Source of the DNA: Branchiostoma floridae
Taxonomy: Eukaryota > Chordata > Leptocardii > Amphioxiformes > Branchiostomatidae
Direction: 5' to 3'
Length of the DNA stretch: 64,000 nucleotides
Assembly (NCBI RefSeq): GCF_000003815.2
Contig: NC_049991.1
Span: forward strand, 1,473,718-1,537,717
Shown: one piece after another, positions 38,101 through 48,209 of the stretch
Numbering within the stretch: position 1 is the first letter of the stretch
Layout: the number at the start of each line of letters is the position of its first letter
Notes under the pieces: model-generated
Told to the model about the DNA's origin: nothing
Databases searched by the model: none
Seen by the model: the letters and a program-made list of their open reading frames with translations, nothing else
Made by a program: the position numbers and the translations under genes

Positions 38101-41100
38101 AAATTGATGATGGGTCCAATGCAAAAGGGTTTGACAACTGGTATGGAAATCAGATAATATTCAACTTCAGTTCCAAAAGTTAAGAAGACACTAATGTAGG
38201 AAACTACCCAGAGTTGTGGCGATGCAAACATGTTGAAAGACTCCATTTGGAGTCCATACATTAATCCATGGAATTGAAGTTCAAAACAGCTCCAATGTAA
38301 ATCCCATATTTGGTGAGACCAGTGTTATTTTCAGATACAAGTACTGGCCTCTTAGATCTCTGGAATACTCATCAACATGCCTGTGGCCTTATTTTTTACC
38401 ACACAACAGTATGCATGCTATCGGCTACTTCACAATCTAATGTACCCATTTTTTTTCTGACATGTTATCAGTTGATAGCAAAAGATACACAGTCTATACA
38501 GTAGAAGTCGGCTATTGGCATCATCAATTTGTCAGCGAATTTTACCCGTTTACCCGACTTAGTCCAATAACCCTAGGAGAGTCCAAACGATCGGCGGGGA
38601 GGGGGGTGCTGGTTACGGACTCAGGGTTGAAATAACCATACACACACATGTCAAAACTGGTATTATATACTAAATTTTATTCATGAACATGCATGTTTCA
38701 TATGCAGAAGTAACATTGTAGTTAATATTTATCCAAGTTTCTTTTTTTCCTTTACAGGCACGTGTCCGTCATACGTAACGAGAAGAAATAAATATAAAAC
38801 AAAATACAACATCCGCTGCGTCTCGATTCAATCACATTTCAGTGCAGAATGATATCACACACACGTTTATACATATCCGACACATCATCAACATTTTAAT
38901 GTAACGTTAACATCATGTGGTAACGTTGAACTGTAAAAAAAAATTATGCTCCGATCCACAGAAAATTGTAGTTTTAGCGTGACTCTCAGCTTTAGATACC
39001 GCTGTACAGACTACATTTATCGACGTGTAATCGCACAGTCCGATCATCGTAAGGTTAAACATAACATATTTACTGATAAGCATTAGTTTGATTACAACTT
39101 TTAAGCGGAAGGTACGGAAACTTTGCTGAAAATTGACGATTTTGTGAGCAATGTAGTGTAGCGCTAAACAAACAAGCATGCCGATGCCGTGGTGAATGAC
39201 GCCAAAACTGTCGCTCGTCTTCCAGCCATATTTACAAACTCGGAACAAACTGGGCTAAATGCCCGAACTTAACTAACTTACAAACATTTCAGCTTCATAA
39301 TGGCTGGTTTTGGGTAGACAATGTTCACAAAATCAGTGGGAATTTTAGCTCGAAAATTCACAAACATCAGCGCGTATTAGACAAAAGAAAAATGGCGCCG
39401 ATGCTATCCCGTCACCCTTTGCGCTTTTGTATTGCGTAACTCTCGGGTGCCGCCGGCGCGGCGTACCAGCGTTATTTGTCCATTTCAGCGGCAATTTTGA
39501 CGGTTTTGCCGATCGAATGCATTTGTAAAGGCCGCTGATAGTTCATTTTCGACTTTTTTTCTTGTTTTCTATCACACATTTACGGGCCAGTATGCGATTG
39601 ACCTGACGATATTTTACCCGAATGTCCGATTTATGCCATAATAGATGATGCGATTATACCATTGTATTTACAATGGAGTGAATGGCAAATGGTTTGGGTT
39701 TTCAGAATTCTATGCAAATCCCAGACTTATGCCAATAGCAGTGATGCAATTAGTTGGTGTCCACTGTAGTTGTTTTATAAATTCATTTCCCAAAACCTGG
39801 TACAACAAGGAACATGTCACAAAAAGAATTTTGTAAATCGGTCAATATTTGGCAAAAATATTGACCAAAATATAACCTAAAAATGCCCAATTTTAAGCGT
39901 TATCGGGGACCATTCAGTTTTTACTAATTCTTAAACCTCTGATCTAACAGAAAAATTGTAGTTGGTAGTTAGAAACCACTTGCTTTTGATATGCGGTCAT
40001 GTGACTACTAGTGATTTTATGCTTTTTTTGAAGGACATGACCATTTTTTGGTTCCATAGGGACTATTTTTCCATTTTACCCACATGTTGACAGATTCCAA
40101 TGTTATTTTAACTGGATATATCTGTAGTCTGTAGCAGCTAATTGTTTGGTAATATTGGTGTTGTCTTTGTATGTAAAAGTAAGGTATTGTGTGTGTATAA
40201 GGTCAGAAGTAGAATAAGATCAGTAGCACACTCTTATGACATATTATTTAGAAGCAAAGTCCAGGATGTCATTTTCCAAAAAAAATCTGTAGCGTCCGTA
40301 CCCCCTTCAATTTCTGTACTAAGTAAATCCCACAAGCTTGTGATTATGACAGTTTAAAGGTCTCTATTACCACATACTAGAACACCCTTTAAACCATTGC
40401 TGTCCTGAAAACTCTGTCTAGTATAGCACCGTAAACATCAAAATGTAGCGTCCGTACCCCCTGTAGCGTCCGTACCCCCACCTGTAGCGTCCGTACCCCC
40501 ATTTGAAGCTTTTTAGCAAAATGCTGTTAAAATTGCTGTCCAACTGCTACAATTCTGATTCAATACATTAATTACAGTTCTTACAGATATGATTGGTTAA
40601 CTTTTTTCTCTAAAAATGTGACTTTTTAATGAATTTGAGCTGCATTTTTCTGAGATTTCTACACCCCCTCAGACTTCATAAATGGTTCATTCCAATGCAG
40701 CCAAAGATGGATGTGAGATGATATTTGATATCCCCCCATGAGTTTAGCTGATGTAAGAACACCAGTTTGGTAGATCTACATTATACACGGCATAAATTAA
40801 ACATAGTATTACATAGTATGTAATGTGTAGCGTCCGTACCCCCTGCACTATTGTTTCTCTTGTCCAAACTAATATGTACATAGCATGTATTCAAGAAAGA
40901 TGCAAGTTTACATTGCTGGTTTGATGGCATGGGAAGCACTGTGTTATATTCTTTTATGTAAACCATCACTTCTTTATCACAGATTCTGTAAAATCTTCTA
41001 TCAGTATTCCTGTTATCAAAAAGTAGAGTACAGATCCAACTGGGTGGAATCTCAACTGGCATATTTATATTCTCATTTTCTTTGTTAAACTGCTGCAGTA

Positions 41101-44100
41101 GCATTAATGGATGCTTCAATTAATAAATAGTTAATGATTATTAGAAAATGGACATGTTTAGTGGGCTAATTCCATTGTTCACTACCAGTCTTTACTATAA
41201 TTGTGTAGCGTCCGTACCCCCCTTGAAATGTTCATTAATGGTCATATGAAAGATTCTACATTATGTTATACACTATATCTGTTGTAATTTTATGTAGAAG
41301 CCCAATAAGGATAGATAACCACCAAAATTTAGCTACTATGGTGCCTGGATTAAGAATTATAGTATTTGATCTTTGCTTCAAGCCAAAATACCCGCATATC
41401 ATTATAGCTGCTTTAGTAACAGATGACCAGAAAATGACCTAACATAGTCATACTGCAACTTGAGTTGATTTTCTAGCATTGCAAATGCTAATTATACAAG
41501 AAGATAAGGATAAAACACCCATTTTCTGTTCTAATGTTGAATATACAGTATGCTGCAGTTCCAGTAATTCTAAAGTTGTAGCGTCCGTACCCCCTTAGTG
41601 ATCCATTTATAAAAGCCCATGTACCGAAGTTGTAAAAGCTCGTTGTGCGGAGATCCTTTAGGATAGCAAGCCCAAGGTATGTACCTTTGAACTACTAACA
41701 ACAAAAAAAGAATAAAATAGAGTTGAATTTTCACCCCTAGTGACCCCCTTTTGGTACATTAGATTGTGAAGTAGCCGTATACTAGTAGTAGTAGTGTAAT
41801 CTGTATATACACAATACAGTTGAAATGCTTTTTCTTGTCCAAGATTTGAGGAAGGTGTCACAAACTAAATGCCATGTATAGAAACCTGCAATTAATACTT
41901 GTTTCATGTACATGTATTAGAGGCCCTAACAGCAGAGCGAAGTAGTGTAAACCCGTTCATTTTTGCCGGTAATCAATTTCATATTCTTTTATGTTCATCT
42001 ATTCTCGCAATACTGAAGTAATACAAATTGCAAATGCAAATTTATGCCTATTCATGGTGTCATGAGTTTACCATGGATAGGTCACCGTGAACATTTTATG
42101 ATCTACCGTGCCTGTAAGCCTGTAAACCAGGTCGACCTGTTGATATTAGGGAATGTTGTCATCATTCTGGGACAGTAGCTTTTACCACCTACCTCTTATC
42201 TACATGTCATCACTTGGGTAATCAACACACAGACGTGACCTGTTATATCCTAACCTGGACACAACAGCATGTTATAAACCCAAATAAACTAATCAGAGAC
42301 ACCTGGTTGGGCTACCATTAGACTTCACATATCAAGTAGGCAACAAATCATTTTTTGGCTTGAAAGCTGTCATCACCATAAAAAGCCTATGTGTGACATT
42401 CAAACATCTCAATACTCATATAATATAACCAAAGAGCTTTTATAACTGGAAAAATTCAGAATAACTTAAAACACATCAAACATAGTTGATTTTTATCTCA
42501 TGCTACTAAAAAAAATTCTGCTACTTCAAAAAACTATCTTTGACTAGATGCACTCAGTGATTTGAATTTCTTCTGTTCTTACACATACATTTGTAATGTC
42601 AAATCATTAAGTATATCACAGTACACACCAATGTTTAACACTGTCAACATTAAAGTTAAAGGCCATGTGTGCATACCTCCTCCAAAATAGTATGTACACA
42701 TGACCTACATTGTAGTATACCCGCTACTGTTTGAAGGTTCTGCAAATATAGCTACATACAGCAATGGCTATACTGTAGAATTTCAGCAGCCACACCCTTT
42801 CTACCATGTATGTACATGACTTTTGGAGCCGTGCCAACCTTTAGCATAGGAAACTGATTATGTCAAAGTGGGTCATTTCACACACAGACATCACCTTCGA
42901 GCTTCAACAAATTCTGAATGCATCTTTTAAAATATTAAGCAGCAATCATGATATCAGACTCTGAAAGTATAACTGGCATGCCTAATGCATTGGAGCATCC
43001 TAAAAGTGATAGACAGGGATACAGCTATCTTGAAATTCTGGTCTAGAAACACCTTTGGAAAAACTATCATCTCTAGATGTCTATAAAAATTGCTACTGTA
43101 ACTGTATGATGAACTGTATCTATTCCCTACTTATGATAAATGGTAATTTTAGGGACATACAACCCATATCCAGCCACACTATGTTGTCCATATCTGGAGA
43201 GAAACACTAGTCAACAGATGCCAAAAGAGAAACAGTAAATTTGAACCAGCAGACAACAGATGGAGGTAATATGGCAGCCTCCATCATCCCATGTGGCATT
43301 CAAATTCAGTAACTACAGAGGTCATTGCATATGGGTCAGTGCTGATATACACTCACCCCATTCAGGATATCCATTCATACCGACAAAACCAGCTGCCATG
43401 AAATTATCTATCTTTTAAGTTTTATGCCAACAGCAAGGCAAAATCTAGACAGCTCACAGACATTTCTTGTTCAATATCAAAATCGCTTTGTATGATTAGC
43501 AATCACACTGTCAGTAAAAAAGTCACTGCACAACTATTATTGTATTAGCAACCAGCGAGAATATACAGGTCATACCATAGTACAGTATTTATTCAGTAAT
43601 AATAAAGAGACAAGCACAACAACGTTGGGCAATTTGGGAGAAATGACAGTCAGGTAAAACAAAATTTAATAAAATGGTAAAGATATCTACCAGATATACA
43701 TCAAAGTAAAGATGGATAAAGAATTTAAATCATAAGATTATCCAATGTAAACTGAATGTAACACTGAAGGTCGGAAAGTATTAACTTTGGCACTGAGGTA
43801 TGGAGAGAGGGAGGACGGGCTCGGAGGGGAGGGGGGTACGTTGCTGGGAGGATGGACGCAGGTACACCATATCGAGAGGGCATTCTGGAGAAGAGCTTAC
43901 CTCTCAGAATAGGTGTATCCTGTGTCCTGGTAGTCTTCTCGTGATCGGCTACACGCGTCATACACGGGTGGGGAATAAACATGCAGGAAAGAGAAATCCA
44001 TTTTGGCACGCAGTCAGTTACAGCTACATCTTCCAACACTGTCACACACTGTGGGGTCCATTATGATACATCTCTTCTGCATCCTCACATATGTGTGGTA

Positions 44101-47100
44101 GTCAGATGGAGAATGGGGAGGGGAAATCAGCTACCTGCTACAGTACAACACACCCACAGCACAGGCACTGTGCTTCTGATGGCACACCATAAATGACATG
44201 GGGGGGATCTAAATAACACGTGCTTATTGTGTGCGTCCCCCTCTAGCAAATTCCTGGGGCACGCCAAATATTCTGATGGGGCCAGATGTGGGGGAGGGCA
44301 GCTCAGCAGCCAATCACGTCTCAGTACAGGGGTCAACATGAATATTAATGAGTGTATACCACTATTGGATACTGCTGGAGGACAGATGATAAAAGGTGGT
44401 CAGATGTCAGGCCATTTACTTGATCAATTTATCACTTTTTGTAGAAAGACATTTCAGACTTGATTGACTACGTAATAGGGCTATGGGCATAGAGTAGAAA
44501 ATTTCATGTTATATTCCGTTCCAATAGGAATGGTCTACTTCATAGTATAGGCGCAATAATGAAAAAGTACATTGTCCTTCCTTAGTAAGTGATTTTTTAA
44601 GTATTCACACAAAAAACACATAACAGATAAACTCATATAAAGTAATGAACGCTGTGTTCCGGATTCTGTAGGAAATTGGGTTATATGTGTTGTCAACTAA
44701 TCTAACAGTGGTCTGTATGTAATCTAACTGCTATTTCTGACTTCTTTCCCACAGTGGCACTCTCTTAGAGGCTGGCTACAGCTTTTCTGATAAGCCCTTT
44801 GTAAAGACACTATTCACAGTCTGCCTTAACAAATATTCCAAATAATCTAATTTATGTCACATGGTACTCAACTATTCAGCTTCAAAGGCACTCCTAATAC
44901 TTTAAAATTGAACAAATTAAATAGTCCGTATAAACATGTTTGGTAGTACTAGTACTAGTAGGTTTTTATCAGCCCAGGCAAAGGTATTCTCTTTGGAACT
45001 TTTGTCCTAAACAAATTAACAAAAGACACAAACACCCTTTGACAAACATGTCCTTTTCAGCATGAGTGACATATGTCATGGTCCATTTAGACTTGTCATG
45101 ACCTTTGTTTGAAACCAAATATTGTGGGTAACACAGGGCCTGGAGCTGTCAACATGTTAACAGTAGACGCCTACCTTGAACAACAAACCACACCTACACA
45201 AAGTTAATACACCCCATCCCCCCAGTACATACCTCTGTTCAACAGAAGTGTGGCCACCTTCCACCTTGCTGACAGTTGCCGTGGTTACCGTGGTTTCCTT
45301 GGTAACGAAACTCGAGGGAGCCGCAGCCTTCTTGGGCGTTGACGCCAAGATGCCACCTGTCAGTCCAAGACTGCTGGTGTTGCCGTGCTGTGAGGATGTC
45401 GATGTTTGAGTGACGACGCTTTCCGTGGACGCGAGCTGCCTGGACGAGGAGGAACCGCGAGAAGAGCCGCGTTTCTGAGAAGACCGAGAACCGGAGCTAC
45501 CGACCACGAGCAATCCCGCACTCCGTCCGCTTCCTCCTTGTATCAAACCGCCGCTAGACAAGGTGGTTGCTGATTGGGTAAGGGCTGTTTCGGAAGTAAC
45601 ACCTTTTACAACAGCTCTCTCAGATGCGGATGACCCGTGGCTACTGGTCTGGATGGCGCTTCTCCGGCCGCTAGATCCACGGATTGAAGAAGCGGCGGAA
45701 CTTCGGCTACCAGAACCTTGCGTAAAAGACGCGGAGCCTTCCCTTGTCGAACTCTCAGACTGTGTAACCACGGACTGGGTAGAAGTGCCACTTGTGAGAG
45801 CAGAGGAAACTGTGCCACCCACCAACAGTGCACTACTTCTACCACTTCGGTTGCTACCGCTACTGCGACCACTTCCGCTCCTCGTGGATAGTGCGGCGCT
45901 GGTTAGAGTACCACCGACAGCGGCCTGGCTGGCAGAGCTGGAAACAATGGAACGCAAACATGACTTCATATCAGTACCTCAAACAAAGGCATTTTAATGA
46001 TCATTGAGTACACACGTATGTAAATAAGAAGGTCATGGCCCATAGTACACAAAGCAATGAACATTCTTGATTCATTGCCAACGTTTGAATTTGAATACCC
46101 TGTAGACACAATGAAAGTTACCTGCAGAATGTGTTCGTAATGAGTGTGCTCAGTGCAAGGCCAAGAGACCACTTCTAGGCACTGAACTAACACTCAGAAC
46201 ATGCCAAACACAAAAGGTGCTAACAAAACAATACAACTACTACAGAAGTTCAAGTTCCTTTACTAGTTGTTGATTCACTTTACAATTTTGTAAGGCCTAG
46301 GAAAAATTGTTGTGTTTCCTGTTTCAGTCCTGAAAAAAATAGGGTCTGTAGGTAGGTATTTTCTTATTTTTCTTGTAATTTTTTTTTTAGGCTGGCCAAA
46401 ACTGAAGCTGTCAAGTGTGACATATTACCATACGGTTGAACAAATTTAAAGTACGCTGAACTGCATGAGGAGTTTTGAGGACACATCATCTTTCTAGGGT
46501 AGGTAGGGAAACAGGAAACACAACATTTTTTCCTAAGCCTAAGTTTTTCCTAAGCCTAAGTCAAAATGTGACCTACCTTTCTATTGCACTGCTACTGCTA
46601 GAAAATCCGTTGACAATTCCAGAGCTCCCAGCAACTGCAGATGATTGCCTGGTGAAATAATAAACATTTATCAAACTTTAAAAGATCACAAATAAGTAAG
46701 GGCAGTTACCGGCATAGAAAATTCAGGTCAAGAGGATCAGGTCAAGGCTGGGACTTGAACCTGACTAAAGTATTACAGTAGTTTAGGTTTGTCTCTGCTC
46801 TATTTACGAATCAAACAAACCTCCAAGTCAAGAAATGGACCTGGTCACCTTGGAGATTACTCCATCGTTGAAAGAATCATTGAAAGAATCAGCACATAAA
46901 AATTCTCAGTAAAGAAAGGGGACGACAAGTTATATACGTAGAATGCAATGAAACAGCTACTGTATTTTGATATATATACAGAAGTTACATGTAGTTTATG
47001 GAAGTCAATCCTTAATTTCAAAGCATTTCTTAACTAATAGTAATACCACATAAGCTGCCCTGAGGGAGAATAAACAAAGATGGGGGCTGACAGCTTTGAG

Positions 47101-48178
47101 CTGTGTGTTCGGTTATACTACTACAACTTACAAGTATACAAATCACCATGTCGATGACAGATACTCAAATAGGACATGCAGGCGTGGTTGGTATTACCTT
47201 CCATTTGTTCACAGTTAGAAGGCTTCTCTTTGTTACTTGTCTTCTAAACAAATAATTGAGCTAAAGGAAAGGCTTTGCCAACCAATTCACCATGCATACA
47301 TGCCTGATTGAGTTACAACTGGATCTTTGGGCATGGGGGTCATAGTGTTAACTGAGCTAATTTCTCCGCATTCCATCTTCAGTTGTAACTTTTAAAACAT
47401 CTTATTTAAAACTGGATAACTTAACATTTTAAGGTTTTAAAGCAATACATAACAAATTTTGTTTTAAAAATCACACACTTCATCAGTTGTTACATCGTGC
47501 AACAGTATCAAACCCTGTATGTCTAACATATAAAATGTAAGAACTAGGGACTCTAGTTTTGTAACTTTACATTATGTATGTGATCAATTATAGATATTTC
47601 TTCACAACTATACCATGACATTACTATATTCTACAAACTTTGGGAAATGAATAATTAAGCAGGGAAAGTGTTTATGACTTTTATAGTAGCAGTCAAGGTG
47701 ACTGAAAGGTAATCCTTTAAAGGCAAAACCTACATTGTAAAACTAGAAGAACTTGGAAAGTAATACCAGTCAACAGTCTTGAATTCCAATACAAACAAAG
47801 TTGTACATTGACTGTGAAGGGTACCCTTGTGTTCTAGTAAGAACTATCCCAGATGTTTGTTTAGTTTCTGAAGCTTGACAAATATGCGTGTAACATTATC
47901 ACTAAATCCAACCTGCCACACTACAAAACATGCTTTGTCTGTTTTCATGTTTTGCTTGAGAAGTTCATTGTCATGTGCAACATAAAAACCAAAAGTGCTG
48001 TAGTGTAGCAGTACTATAGAAAGTTGCTAGTCGAGTCCCAAATCTGATCAATCAGATCTTATATGCCCAAATATCAATACAATCCATCCATGCATTCTAG
48101 AGCTGTCATTTTGACATACATATAGTTTTACAAACACACACACACACACACACACAGTGACACACACACACACAAATA

Positions 48179-48209
<31 letters not shown>

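Noticed and set aside
38503-39745. Pogo/Tigger-like transposon (CAGTAGAAGTCGGCTATTGGCA at left, TTATGCCAATAGCAG at right)
   Set aside because: The inverted match is short and imperfect and no TA duplication with clean ends could be placed; left as possible only.
43826-43850. GGGGGGTACGTTGCTG as an inverted copy of the 18-bp motif
   Set aside because: Only the first nine bases fit the complement of the motif; likely chance.
45563-45997. 144-codon plus-strand frame opposite the large SUN exon
   Set aside because: It is the antisense shadow of the Ser-rich coding exon 45937-45233.
46715-46765. tRNA-like B-box (GGTTCAAGTCC on the minus strand)
   Set aside because: No A-box or cloverleaf was found at the right distance, so neither a tRNA nor a SINE is supported.
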